From Sphingomonas sp. (GTDB lineage: Bacteria; Pseudomonadota; Alphaproteobacteria; Sphingomonadales; Sphingomonadaceae): a DNA stretch of 64,000 nucleotides. Of the stretch, positions 1 through 8,473 are shown one piece after another; the stretch's first letter is position 1; every line of letters starts with the position of its first letter. The position numbers and the translations under genes were made by a program. The stretch covers positions 682,001-746,000 of the forward strand of contig NZ_JANINP010000006.1 in NCBI RefSeq assembly GCF_024508665.1, given 5' to 3'. The notes below the pieces were generated by a model. That model did no database searches. It was not told the DNA's origin and was given only the letters and a program-made list of their open reading frames with translations.

Positions 1-233
1 ACCACCGCATATTCGTCCGGCTGGTTGCTCCGCTCGAACACCGCGCCCGCTTCGACGTCGCTATAGGCCACGATCATGGTCGCGCCGCGCGCATACCAGC
101 TATTGGCCAGCTCGGTCCGTTGCTGCGGCGGCTGCTCGTAAAAGCGCGCATAGCTGGCATGCCTGAAGCTTTTGGGGGAGGGGGCCTTTTGCGCGGTGGC
201 CAGCGTACTCCGCAAATCGTTCTGCCCGTACAT
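1..233 (-). CDS. Hypothetical protein, 3' part outside the window
   Basis: Open minus-strand frame running off the left edge; it is absent from the ORF track because it is truncated. The ATG at 231-233 is preceded by AGGAG about 7 nt upstream, a good ribosome binding site. The visible 77 residues begin MYGQNDLRSTLATAQ and include SWYARGATMIVAYSDVE. I do not recognise the family. It is divergent from the feruloyl-CoA synthetase gene and shares its upstream region, so it may belong to the same regulon. Confidence 0.6.
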   Translation of the reverse strand, partial: MYGQNDLRSTLATAQKAPSPKSFRHASYARFYEQPPQQRTELANSWYARGATMIVAYSDVEAGAVFERSNQPDEYAV

Positions 234-327
234 CGGCGCTCCTCATCCAACATTGCTGCTATCGCAGCTTGGCTGTTATATAGCGCCGGATTTGCCGGTT
301 CGTCTAATTCCTAATCGCGGCCGGCCT

Positions 328-344
328 GATACCCCTTAGGTATC
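328..344. promoter_or_regulatory. Inverted repeat GATACC-N5-GGTATC in the divergent intergenic region
   Basis: Perfect 6-bp inverted repeat with a 5-nt spacer, in the 241-bp gap between the left hypothetical gene and the feruloyl-CoA synthetase gene. About 25 nt further right lies a second small palindrome, GATAcTATC. No T-run follows, so an operator is more likely than a terminator. The cognate regulator is unknown; in sphingomonads ferulate genes are often controlled by a MarR-type FerC, which is not in this window. Confidence 0.4.
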
Positions 345-474
345 GAAGTGACCGAGTTGAGACCCATAGCGTGATACTATCGTAACGGGCCAAAATTGGC
401 ATTGGACCTGCGAAGGGGGCGGGACAACATGCCGCCAAAGCACTGCCCGTGAGGGGCTTGGAGAGGAACTGGAC

Positions 475-2613
475 TTGGCGGACTCAGCGCAAGCTCTGTT
501 ACGAAGCTTACCGGCAACCGACACGCCGGCATCCTCCCTCGCACGTCTCCTCAAGCCGCGCTCGATCGCGATTGCCGGCGCCTCGCCCGATCCGGCGACG
601 ATGGGCGGTGTCGTCCTTGCCAATTGCGAACGCTTCGGCTTCGACGGACCGATCCACCTGATCAGCCCAACCCGCGACGAGATCAACGGTCGCCCCTGCG
701 TGAAGTCGGTCGACGCATTGCCCGAAGGCGTCGATGCCTTGGTGCTCAATGTGCCTCGCGCGGCGATCCTGCCCGCGGTCGAGGCGGCGGCGGCGCGCGG
801 CGTCGGCGGCTTGGTCGTCTTCGCCTCGGGCTTTGCCGAGGGCAGCGATGAGGGCCGCCGCGAGCAGGAAGAGATCGCTGCGGTTTGCAACCAGGCCGGC
901 ATGGCGCTGCTCGGTCCCAATTGCATGGGCTATGTCAATTATGCCGGCGGCGCGGCGCTGACTTTCGAACCCGCGCATCCCCAGCCGCTCGGCGATCGCC
1001 GCAACGTCGCAGTGGTCGCACAAAGCGGCGCGACCGCTTCGGGCATCCGCGCCGGCATGCTCGGTCGCGGCATCGCGGTATCGCTGTCGGTCGCCACGGG
1101 GAACGAAGCCGTGGTACATGCCAGCGATCTGATCGAGCTGATTGTTGCCGAGGGCACCGCCAATGCGATCGCGCTCTATGTCGAGCAGATCCGGAACCCG
1201 CAGGCATTCCTGCGCGCGGTCCGCAAGGCGCGCGCCGCCGGCGTGCCGGTGATCATGATGCACCCCGGCCGCAGCAAGCGCGGCCAGGAAGCGGCGCAAT
1301 CGCACACCGGCTCGATGGTCGGGGATTACGCGCTGATGCGTACTTCGGTCGAGAACGAGGCGGTCGTCGTCGTAGATACGATGGACGAGTTGTTCGACAC
1401 CGTCGCGATCCTCCACCGCTTCCCGACGCCCGGCACCGGCGCGCTGGGCGTCGTGACCAACTCCGGCGCGATCCGCGGCATGGCGTTCGACTTCGCCGAG
1501 GATATCGCGCTCCCGATCGCGGACCTGTCGGCCGAGACGCTGGAGCGAATTTCCACGCTGCTTCCCGCCGGCATGGAGATCGACAATCCGCTCGACGTCG
1601 GCACCACCGGCTTCACCAATGGCGGCATCTTCGGCCAGGCGACCGAGGCCATGCTCGCCGATCCCGCAGTCGGCGCGGTCCTCCTGCCGATGGCTGGCGG
1701 CGGCCCGTCGCAGCAGCGCTCGAAGGGCGACTCCATAATCCCGGTGGCGCTGACCGCTACCAAGCCCGTTGCGGTCGTCATCACCGGCGACGAATCGGCG
1801 CTCGATGCCGATTTCGTGGCGGCGATGCGCGCGAGCGAAACCCCGCTGTTCCGCTCGCCCGAGCGCGCGATGCGCGCCTTTGCCGCGGTCGCCCACTACG
1901 CGGCCGCGCTGGACAGCGTCAACGATCGCACTCCGGCCGCGACCGGCCTGACCGGCCTGGGCGCGCCCGGCGTGAAACCCGAATATGTCGGCAAGGATTT
2001 TCTGCGCCGCATCGGTGTCCAGGTCCCCGCCGGTGGCCTGGCCGCCACGGTCGATGACGCGCTCGCCATCGCCACCCGCATCGGCTTTCCGGTCGTGCTG
2101 AAGGCGCAGGCCGTGGCGCTGTCGCACAAGAGCGACGCCGGCGGCGTGATACTCAACCTGCGCGACGAAGCTGCGCTACGCGAGGGCTGGGCGACACTGA
2201 TGGCCAATGTCGGCGCGGTGACGCTCGACGGCGTCCTGGTAGAACAGATGTCCGCACCCGGGCTCGAACTCGTCGTCGGCGCGCGGAATCATCCCGAATG
2301 GGGGCCGTCGGTGCTCGTCGGCCTGGGCGGCGTGCTGATCGAGGCGCTCGACGCCGCGGAGCTGCTCCCCGCCGACATCTCGCATGCTCGCGCGGTCGAG
2401 CGCATCCTCGGGCTGCGCGGTGCCAAGATGCTTGGCGAATTCCGCGGCAAGCCGGCGCGCGACGTCGACGCCGTCGCCGATGTGGTGGTCAAGGTCGGTG
2501 CTGCGATGCGCGCCGGGCTCGCCATCGAAGAGATCGATATCAACCCGCTGATGGTGCTGGCCCAGGGCGAGGGCGCCGTCGCGCTCGACGCGTTGATCGT
2601 CACCGGCGCATAA
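475..2613 (+). CDS. ferA: Feruloyl/hydroxycinnamoyl-CoA synthetase, ADP-forming acyl-CoA synthetase superfamily
   Basis: The 712-aa protein has the acetyl-CoA synthetase (ADP-forming) layout: a CoA-binding Rossmann domain (about 25-150), CoA-ligase domains with the phosphohistidine motif QSHTGSM (His about 276), and a C-terminal ATP-grasp domain (about 500-712). Sphingomonad FerA belongs to this superfamily rather than the AMP-forming ligases of Pseudomonas. The expected reaction is ferulate or p-coumarate + ATP + CoA to the CoA thioester, in the cytoplasm. The start is TTG with GAGAGGA 7-8 nt upstream; no in-frame ATG fits. It lies 16 nt from the hydratase/lyase gene, which supports the substrate. 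Another aryl or acyl acid substrate cannot be excluded. Confidence 0.8.
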   Translation: MADSAQALLRSLPATDTPASSLARLLKPRSIAIAGASPDPATMGGVVLANCERFGFDGPIHLISPTRDEINGRPCVKSVDALPEGVDALVLNVPRAAILPAVEAAAARGVGGLVVFASGFAEGSDEGRREQEEIAAVCNQAGMALLGPNCMGYVNYAGGAALTFEPAHPQPLGDRRNVAVVAQSGATASGIRAGMLGRGIAVSLSVATGNEAVVHASDLIELIVAEGTANAIALYVEQIRNPQAFLRAVRKARAAGVPVIMMHPGRSKRGQEAAQSHTGSMVGDYALMRTSVENEAVVVVDTMDELFDTVAILHRFPTPGTGALGVVTNSGAIRGMAFDFAEDIALPIADLSAETLERISTLLPAGMEIDNPLDVGTTGFTNGGIFGQATEAMLADPAVGAVLLPMAGGGPSQQRSKGDSIIPVALTATKPVAVVITGDESALDADFVAAMRASETPLFRSPERAMRAFAAVAHYAAALDSVNDRTPAATGLTGLGAPGVKPEYVGKDFLRRIGVQVPAGGLAATVDDALAIATRIGFPVVLKAQAVALSHKSDAGGVILNLRDEAALREGWATLMANVGAVTLDGVLVEQMSAPGLELVVGARNHPEWGPSVLVGLGGVLIEALDAAELLPADISHARAVERILGLRGAKMLGEFRGKPARDVDAVADVVVKVGAAMRAGLAIEEIDINPLMVLAQGEGAVALDALIVTGA

Positions 2614-2629
2614 TTACAGGATCAGACAG

Positions 2630-3493
2630 ATGGAAACGACCATGGCAACCACCGAAGAAAAGCCCGTCCCCGGCGGTAACACCGTCCTCGTCCAGTTCGA
2701 GGACGGCATCGCCTGGGTCCATCTCAACCGCCCCGAAAAGCGCAACGCGATGAGCATGGAACTCGCGCGCGAGATGAACCAGGTGCTCGACGCGCTCGAG
2801 ATCGACGACCGCTGCTCGGTCATCGTCCTCACCGGCAGCGGCGAAGCCTTTTCGGCGGGTATGGATCTTCAGGGATTCTTCCGCGCTTCTGACGCGGTCA
2901 GTGATATCGAGCGCCATCGCGCCTATCGCGAGACCCGCGCCTGGCAGTGGCGCACCTTGATGTACTTCGCCAAGCCGACCATCGCGATGGTCAATGGCTG
3001 GTGCTTCGGCGGCGCCTTCACCCCGCTGATCTGCTGCGACCTGGCGATCGCCGATGAGAAAGCGGTGTTCGGCCTTTCCGAAATCAACTGGGGCATCATC
3101 CCGGGCGGCGTGGTCTCCAAGGCGATCTCGACGCTGATGGGCGATCGCGAGGCGCTCTATTATGTCATGACCGGCGAGAATTTCGACGGCAAGCGCGCCA
3201 AGGAACTCGGCCTCGTCAACGAAGCGGTGCCCGCCGACAAGCTCAAGGAGCGCACTCGCGAGCTCGCCAAGGTCCTTATCGACAAGAACCCGACGACGCT
3301 CCGCCAGGCGCGCATGGCCTATAAATATGCCCGCGAAATGAACTGGGAGCTGGCGGCCGAATATCTGACCGCCAAGGTCGATCAGACCACGTTCGTCGAT
3401 CGCGAAAAGGGCCGCGAAAAGGGCATGGTCCAGTTCCTCGACGAGAAGACCTACAAGCCCGGTCTCGGCAACTACAACCGCGAAGGGAAGTAA
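2630..3493 (+). CDS. ferB: p-Hydroxycinnamoyl-CoA hydratase/lyase (feruloyl-CoA to vanillin + acetyl-CoA)
   Basis: Crotonase-fold enzyme of 287 aa closely resembling Pseudomonas HCHL (Ech): SAGMDLQGFFR, MVNGWCFGGAF, and GLSEINWGI with the catalytic Glu near 150, plus a Tyr in EYLTAKVDQ near 244 equivalent to the phenol-binding Tyr of HCHL. It hydrates the CoA thioester and then performs a retro-aldol cleavage to the aromatic aldehyde and acetyl-CoA. The first ATG (2630) has AGGA at good spacing; a second Met four codons later is possible. It sits directly downstream of the CoA synthetase, giving the usual two-step side-chain shortening route. Confidence 0.88.
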   Translation: METTMATTEEKPVPGGNTVLVQFEDGIAWVHLNRPEKRNAMSMELAREMNQVLDALEIDDRCSVIVLTGSGEAFSAGMDLQGFFRASDAVSDIERHRAYRETRAWQWRTLMYFAKPTIAMVNGWCFGGAFTPLICCDLAIADEKAVFGLSEINWGIIPGGVVSKAISTLMGDREALYYVMTGENFDGKRAKELGLVNEAVPADKLKERTRELAKVLIDKNPTTLRQARMAYKYAREMNWELAAEYLTAKVDQTTFVDREKGREKGMVQFLDEKTYKPGLGNYNREGK

Positions 3494-3498
3494 GCGCG

Positions 3499-3834
3499 AT
3501 GCGCCGACCCAGCGCCAAGAAGGGCGACGAACTGGGGGCAGTCGCCCCCGGCCTCGTCGAGATGACCGACCGGATTCTCTACAACGAGGTATGGGAGCGC
3601 AAGGAGCTGTCCAAGCGCGACCGCTCGCTGCTGACCGTCGCCGCGCTGATGACCGCCAACCGCCACCAGCAGCTCGAGGCGCATCTCGGCTTGGCGCTCG
3701 ATAACGGCGTTACCCAGGAGGAATTGGGCGAAGCGATGCTGCATCTCGCCTTCTACGCCTCCTGGCCCGCATCGATCACCGCCTCGCGGCTGCTGCTGAA
3801 CGTCATCCAGAAGCGTGAGGGCCAAGGCGACTAA
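3499..3834 (+). CDS. Carboxymuconolactone decarboxylase family protein
   Basis: Small 111-aa all-helical CMD/AhpD-like protein. The segment RDRSLLTVAALMTANRHQQL followed by HLGLALDNGVTQEELGE is the family core. It lacks the CxxC pair of AhpD peroxidases, so redox activity is not supported. True PcaC decarboxylates 4-carboxymuconolactone in the protocatechuate pathway, but many paralogues accompany aromatic clusters without a proven role. It begins 5 nt after the hydratase/lyase stop, so it is almost certainly co-transcribed. Confidence 0.75.
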   Translation: MRRPSAKKGDELGAVAPGLVEMTDRILYNEVWERKELSKRDRSLLTVAALMTANRHQQLEAHLGLALDNGVTQEELGEAMLHLAFYASWPASITASRLLLNVIQKREGQGD

Positions 3835-3842
3835 ATTACAGG

Positions 3843-5459
3843 TCAGGTTTCCGGCGCGAGCGGTGGCAGGCCGCGAATCAAGTCCGAGGCGCGCTCGGCG
3901 ACCATGATCACCGCGGCGTTGATGTTGGCGCCCGGCACCGCCGGCATCACCGATGCGTCGACGACCCGCAGCCCGGATACGCCTTTCACCCGCAATTCGC
4001 TGTCCACGACCGCGCCGGGATCTTCCCCCATGCGGCAGGTGCCGCTCGGGTGCTGAGTGATCTTGAGGTTGTTACGGATAAAATCGTCGAGATCGGCGCC
4101 GCTGCCCGGCGCGATCTCTCTCTCGACCATTTCGCGCAGCGGCGATGCCGCGAAGATCTTGCGCACCGCTGCGATGCCCTCGCGGATATCGGCAAAGTCG
4201 GTGGGGGTGGAGAGCAGGTCGAGATCGATGCGCGGCTTGGCGAGCGGATCGGGCGAACGCAATTCGACCGTGCCGCGGCTCTCGGGATGCAATTGCATCA
4301 CCATGACCGACAGGACGTGGCTTTGCCGCTTGCCGAACGGATACCACAGCTTGGCATCGAGCCGCACCGGAAGGAACACCAATTGGATGTTGGGACGCTC
4401 GAGCTCGGGCCGCGTCCGCAGCATCTGCACGCCGCTGGTGATCTGGCTGGCGAAGGGGCCTTTCCCGGTCGCGATCCAGCGCAGTACCGACCATGCCGCA
4501 CGATCGAAGCGGAGCGCGCTGAGAAAGCTGGTCTCGCGGGCCGCGAAGGTCATGTAGACCAAGGGATGCTCGGACAGGTCGCGGCCGACCGCCGGCGCAT
4601 CGACCTCCACCGGAATGCCCAGCGCGTCGAGTTGCGCTGCCGGTCCGATTCCCGACAGCATCAGCAATTGCGGCGAATTATAGGACCCGCCGCTCAGCAC
4701 CACTTCCTTGCGCGCCCGTACCTGCGAGAGCCGGCCGTCCTGGCTGACTTCGACGCCGACGGCGCGCTTGCCCTCGATCCGCACCCGGGTCGCCTGCGCG
4801 CCCGACAGCACGGTTAGATTGGGCCGTTTCAGTGCTGGCTTGAGATAGGCGCGGGCCGTGCTGGCGCGCCGGCCCTTGCGGTCGACCGTCACCTCGCACC
4901 CCGAAAAGCCTTCCTGCTGGTCCCCGCTCAGGTCGTCGCTTTCGGCATAGCCCGCGGCGACCACCGATTGCCGGATCGGCGCCTGCAACAAGCGGCGGCC
5001 ATCGACCGGCGTAACGCTGAGCGGTCCGCTGTCGCCATGATATTTACCGGCGCCGCGCCAGCTGGTCTCCATCTTGCGGAAATAGGGCAGGACGTCGGCA
5101 TAGCTCCAGCCGCGAGCCCCCATCTGGGCCCAGCCGTCATAGTCGCCCGAATGGCCGCGCATGTAGATCATGCCATTCACCGAGGAGGAGCCGCCATGGA
5201 CGCGCCCGCGCGGCAGCGGCATCGATCGTCCCGCCACTTTGGCGTCCGGCTCGCTGGAATAGCCCCAGTCATAGACCGGATTGGCGGCGGTCATCATGAA
5301 GCCCAGGGGCATCCTGAACAGCCAATTGTCGTCCTTGCCGCCGGCTTCGATCAGCAGCACCGATTCCGTGCCGCTTTCGCTCAGCCGATTGGCGAGCACG
5401 CAGCCGGCCGATCCGGCGCCGACGACGATGTAATCAAATTCGCGCTCTCTCTCAGGCAT
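3843..5459 (-). CDS. GMC family FAD-dependent oxidoreductase (choline/alcohol dehydrogenase-like)
   Basis: 538-aa flavoprotein. The N-terminal DYIVVGAGSAGCVLANRLSE is the FAD-binding Rossmann motif; GRVHGGSSSVNGMIYMRG and GGSYNSPQLLMLSGIGP are GMC signatures; HPSGTCRMG near the C-terminus carries the active-site His. It oxidises a primary alcohol to an aldehyde. The ORF-track start adds 34 unlikely residues; the internal ATG at 5459 has GGAAAG 6 nt upstream and begins directly before the FAD motif. It converges on the CMD gene and diverges from the aldehyde dehydrogenase, suggesting an alcohol-to-aldehyde-to-acid relay. The physiological substrate is unknown; an aryl or side-chain alcohol is plausible from context. 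Confidence 0.85.
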   Translation of the reverse strand: MPEREREFDYIVVGAGSAGCVLANRLSESGTESVLLIEAGGKDDNWLFRMPLGFMMTAANPVYDWGYSSEPDAKVAGRSMPLPRGRVHGGSSSVNGMIYMRGHSGDYDGWAQMGARGWSYADVLPYFRKMETSWRGAGKYHGDSGPLSVTPVDGRRLLQAPIRQSVVAAGYAESDDLSGDQQEGFSGCEVTVDRKGRRASTARAYLKPALKRPNLTVLSGAQATRVRIEGKRAVGVEVSQDGRLSQVRARKEVVLSGGSYNSPQLLMLSGIGPAAQLDALGIPVEVDAPAVGRDLSEHPLVYMTFAARETSFLSALRFDRAAWSVLRWIATGKGPFASQITSGVQMLRTRPELERPNIQLVFLPVRLDAKLWYPFGKRQSHVLSVMVMQLHPESRGTVELRSPDPLAKPRIDLDLLSTPTDFADIREGIAAVRKIFAASPLREMVEREIAPGSGADLDDFIRNNLKITQHPSGTCRMGEDPGAVVDSELRVKGVSGLRVVDASVMPAVPGANINAAVIMVAERASDLIRGLPPLAPET

Positions 5460-5569
5460 GCCGTCTTTCCGTCTTTCGGAAGCGCAAACGCCCCTGACGC
5501 ATGGTGATTTTGGGGCGCGAAAGCCCGTCGCGGCCCGGTCGATTGCGTTGTGACATGGCAAATAGCATT

Positions 5570-5587
5570 CGACAAGATATAATGTCG
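5570..5587. promoter_or_regulatory. Inverted repeat CGACA-N8-TGTCG with an AT-rich core
   Basis: In the divergent space between the GMC and aldehyde dehydrogenase genes, CGACA and TGTCG flank AGATATAA, which resembles a -10 hexamer. A regulator bound here could control both genes. The evidence is only symmetry and position. Confidence 0.35.
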
Positions 5588-5673
5588 TTGGTTATGATGC
5601 ATCCTACAGGCGGAGCTTGGCGGACAAATGTCGACCGTCTTCCGAGCGTGAATTGGCAGAGAGGGGCCTTGAA

Positions 5674-7182
5674 ATGACGAGCGCGGCGACGCTGGAAAAA
5701 CCGCAAGTGCCCTCGCTGGACAAAGCGCAGGCCTTTGCCGCCAAGAAGCACAGATTGTTCATAGGCGGCCAGTGGGTCGATCCGCTCGAAGGCAAAAGCT
5801 TCGCCAGCCACAATCCGGCGACCGGCGCCAAACATGCCGATATCGCCGAAGCGAGCGCAGCGGATGTCGACCGCGCGGTGGCCGCCGCACGGGCAGCGAT
5901 GGACAATCCCGAATGGAGCGAGATGAAGCCGTCGCGCCGCGCGCGCCTCATCAATCTCCTCGCCGATGCGCTCGAAGCCAATATCGACGAATTCGCCGCA
6001 TTGGAGACGCTCGACAACGGCATGCCGGTGCGCGACGCCAAATTCTTCCACATTCCCCATGCGATCGAATCGCTGCGCTACAATGCCGGCTGGGCGACCA
6101 AGCTCAACGGCGAGACCATTGCCTTGTCCGGCATGGGTACCTGGCACGCGTATACGCTGCGCGAACCGGTTGGCGTCGTCGCCCAGATCGTCCCGTGGAA
6201 CGCGCCGCTCGCAATGGCCTGCGCCAAGATCGGGCCGGCGCTGGCCGCCGGTTGCGCCGTGATCCTCAAGCCCGCCGAGGAAACCTCGCTGACCGCGTTG
6301 CGCCTTGCGCATCTGATCGAGGAAATCGGCTTCCCTGCCGGGGTGTTCAATCTGTTGACCGGGTTCGGCGAGCCGGCGGGCGAGGCGCTGACCGCGCATC
6401 CCGGCGTCGACAAGGTCACCTTTACCGGCTCGACCGAGGTCGGCCGGCTGATCCTTCGCGCCGCCGCCGGCAACTTCAAGCGCGTCACGCTCGAGCTTGG
6501 CGGCAAGACCCCGGTCATCGTTCTGCCCGATGCCGATCCGCTCAAGGCGATCGAAGGCGCAGCGCGCGCGATCTTCACCAATGCCGGCCAGGTCTGCAAC
6601 GCCGGCTCGCGGCTGTTCGTCCATGAGCGTCATTTCGACCAGGTCGTCGAGGGCGTCGGCAAGATCGCCGAAGCGATGAAGCTCGGTTCGGGGTTCGACG
6701 CCGATACGGCCATGGGCCCGGTGATCTCGCAGACCCAGCGCGACCGCGTTCGCGGCTATGTCGAGAGCGGCGTATCGCAAGGTGCCACTCTGCATGCCGG
6801 TGGCCGCGAGATCGACGGCGAAGGATTCTTCGTCGCGCCGGCGGTCCTCACCGGCACCAGCGCCGATATGGCGGTGCGCCGGGAGGAGATTTTCGGCCCG
6901 GTATTGTGCGCGATGTCGTTCGCCGACCAGGATCTCGATCGCATCGCCGCCGATGCCAATACCAGTGACTATGGCTTGGGCGCGGTGGTGTGGACCAATG
7001 ATCTGTCCGCCGCGCACAAATTGGCGCGCAAGCTCAAGGCCGGCACCGTCCGGGTCAATGGCGGTGGACTCGACCCCGCATTGCCGTTCGGCGGCTTCAA
7101 GCAATCGGGCTGGGGCCGCGAGAACGGCCGCGAGGGCATCGACGCCTATACGGAGGTCAAGTCGGTGGCGATGGCGCTCTGA
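5674..7182 (+). CDS. NAD(P)-dependent aldehyde dehydrogenase (candidate vanillin/aryl aldehyde dehydrogenase)
   Basis: 502-aa ALDH superfamily member. LELGGKTPVIV holds the general-base Glu and GQVCNAGSRLF the catalytic Cys (about 308); EEIFGPVL and PFGGFKQSGWGRENG are typical C-terminal motifs. The ORF-track start is a TTG at 5617; the ATG at 5674 with GAGAGGGG 7 nt upstream is preferred. In this cluster the obvious aldehyde is vanillin or 4-hydroxybenzaldehyde released by the hydratase/lyase, but the sequence alone does not separate it from other ALDHs of this broad family. Confidence 0.85.
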   Translation: MTSAATLEKPQVPSLDKAQAFAAKKHRLFIGGQWVDPLEGKSFASHNPATGAKHADIAEASAADVDRAVAAARAAMDNPEWSEMKPSRRARLINLLADALEANIDEFAALETLDNGMPVRDAKFFHIPHAIESLRYNAGWATKLNGETIALSGMGTWHAYTLREPVGVVAQIVPWNAPLAMACAKIGPALAAGCAVILKPAEETSLTALRLAHLIEEIGFPAGVFNLLTGFGEPAGEALTAHPGVDKVTFTGSTEVGRLILRAAAGNFKRVTLELGGKTPVIVLPDADPLKAIEGAARAIFTNAGQVCNAGSRLFVHERHFDQVVEGVGKIAEAMKLGSGFDADTAMGPVISQTQRDRVRGYVESGVSQGATLHAGGREIDGEGFFVAPAVLTGTSADMAVRREEIFGPVLCAMSFADQDLDRIAADANTSDYGLGAVVWTNDLSAAHKLARKLKAGTVRVNGGGLDPALPFGGFKQSGWGRENGREGIDAYTEVKSVAMAL

Positions 7183-7193
7183 ACATTTGCCCA

Positions 7194-7246
7194 ATGCGTT
7201 CGTGACGAATGCCGTTCGTTATAATTAAGCCACCGAGGTGGAGGGG
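7194..7246 (+). promoter_or_regulatory. Promoter/operator region of the FAD monooxygenase gene
   Basis: The 69-nt gap after the aldehyde dehydrogenase contains TTCGT-G-ACGAA (an 11-bp palindrome around a central G), then GTTATAATT as a -10-like element, then GGAGGGG as ribosome binding site before the TTG start. This suggests a locally regulated promoter rather than simple read-through. Confidence 0.4.
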
Positions 7247-7251
7247 TAATT

Positions 7252-8472
7252 TTGAAGAATAATCCGGGAATCGGAATCATCGGCGGTGGTATTGGCGGGC
7301 TGACCGCCGCGCTGGCGCTGCTGCGCAAGGGGTTCGACGTTACCGTGTTCGAACAGGCCAGCGTGCTGGCTGAAGTCGGGGCGGGGCTGCAGATCAGTCC
7401 CAATGGCGTTCGCGTGCTGTGCTCGATCGGGCTCGAGAAGGAGCTGCTCGCAATCTGCTTCGAGCCCGAGGGAAAGGAAATCCGCCTGTGGAATACCGGC
7501 GATACCTGGAAGCTGTTCGACCTCGGCGTTGAATCTTCGGTGCGCTACGGCTTTCCTTACGTCACCGTCCACCGCAACGATCTCCACCAAATTCTCGTCA
7601 AGGCTTTCGAAAAGGCATCGCCGGGCTCGATCCGCCTCGATCATCGCTGCTGCGATGTCGAGCAGAGCGCCAACGGAGTGACGCTGTCGTTCGATAACAA
7701 GCCGTCGGCGACGTTCGACGTCGTCATCGGTGCGGACGGCGTCCATTCGAAGACTCGCGAATTGCTGTTCGGCGCGGGCCCGGCGGAGTTTACCGGCATC
7801 GTCGCCTGGCGCGGCGTGATCCCCGTCGAATTGCTGCCCGAGCGGCTGACCCGCCCGGTCGGTACCAACTGGGTCGGGCCGGGTGGACACGTCATCCATT
7901 ATCCAATCCGCCGCGGCGAATTGATGAACTTCACGAGCGTCATCGAGCGCCGGGATTGGACCACCGAAAGCTGGTCGAGTGCCGGCACCAACCAGGAATA
8001 TCACGACGATTATCCCGGCTGGCACGCCGATGTGCACGCTTATATCTCAGCGATTCCGCAGCCGTTCAAATGGGCGTTGATCGCGCGTCCGCCGATGAAG
8101 GAGTGGGTCAATGGCCGCGTCGCTCTGCTCGGCGACGCTTGCCACCCGTCGCTGCCGTTCCTGGCGCAAGGCGCGGTGATGGCGCTCGAGGACGCGTGCA
8201 TCCTCGCTCGCGCCTTCGAGGAATTCGACACTATCGACGAAGCGCTCGACCGTTACCAACAGGCCCGCATTCCGCGCACCACGCGCGCGGTGATGGGCGC
8301 CTATGCAAATACCGAGCGCTTCCACAATCCGGCGCTTGCCGATCCGCGCAACGGCCAAGCCTATATCGACGAGCAATGGGCACCCGATAAGGTCGTCGAG
8401 CGCTACGAGTGGCTGTTCCGCTACGATGCCACCAAAGTGTCGCTGACCGACCCCGAAGCGGCGGGCGCCTGA
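7252..8472 (+). CDS. FAD-dependent aromatic monooxygenase, salicylate hydroxylase-like
   Basis: 406-aa class A flavoprotein hydroxylase. It has GIIGGGIGGLTAALAL (dinucleotide-binding motif), VVIGADGVHSKTR (DG motif) and RVALLGDACHPSLPFLAQGA (GD motif), in the usual order and spacing. The family hydroxylates, or oxidatively decarboxylates, aromatic acids using NAD(P)H and O2 (salicylate 1-hydroxylase, 3-hydroxybenzoate 6-hydroxylase, 6-hydroxynicotinate 3-monooxygenase). The start is TTG with a strong GGAGGGG site. It is separated by 1 nt from the following hydrolase, so the two are probably co-translated. The exact ring substrate cannot be read from sequence. Confidence 0.82.
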   Translation: MKNNPGIGIIGGGIGGLTAALALLRKGFDVTVFEQASVLAEVGAGLQISPNGVRVLCSIGLEKELLAICFEPEGKEIRLWNTGDTWKLFDLGVESSVRYGFPYVTVHRNDLHQILVKAFEKASPGSIRLDHRCCDVEQSANGVTLSFDNKPSATFDVVIGADGVHSKTRELLFGAGPAEFTGIVAWRGVIPVELLPERLTRPVGTNWVGPGGHVIHYPIRRGELMNFTSVIERRDWTTESWSSAGTNQEYHDDYPGWHADVHAYISAIPQPFKWALIARPPMKEWVNGRVALLGDACHPSLPFLAQGAVMALEDACILARAFEEFDTIDEALDRYQQARIPRTTRAVMGAYANTERFHNPALADPRNGQAYIDEQWAPDKVVERYEWLFRYDATKVSLTDPEAAGA

Positions 8473-8473
8473 C

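Noticed and set aside
508-2127. 539-aa minus-strand ORF opposite the feruloyl-CoA synthetase gene
   Set aside because: Arg/Gly/Asp-rich shadow of a high-GC coding strand, no ribosome binding site and no family motif.
5452-7194. 580-aa minus-strand ORF opposite the aldehyde dehydrogenase gene
   Set aside because: Antisense shadow; the plus frame has all ALDH motifs.
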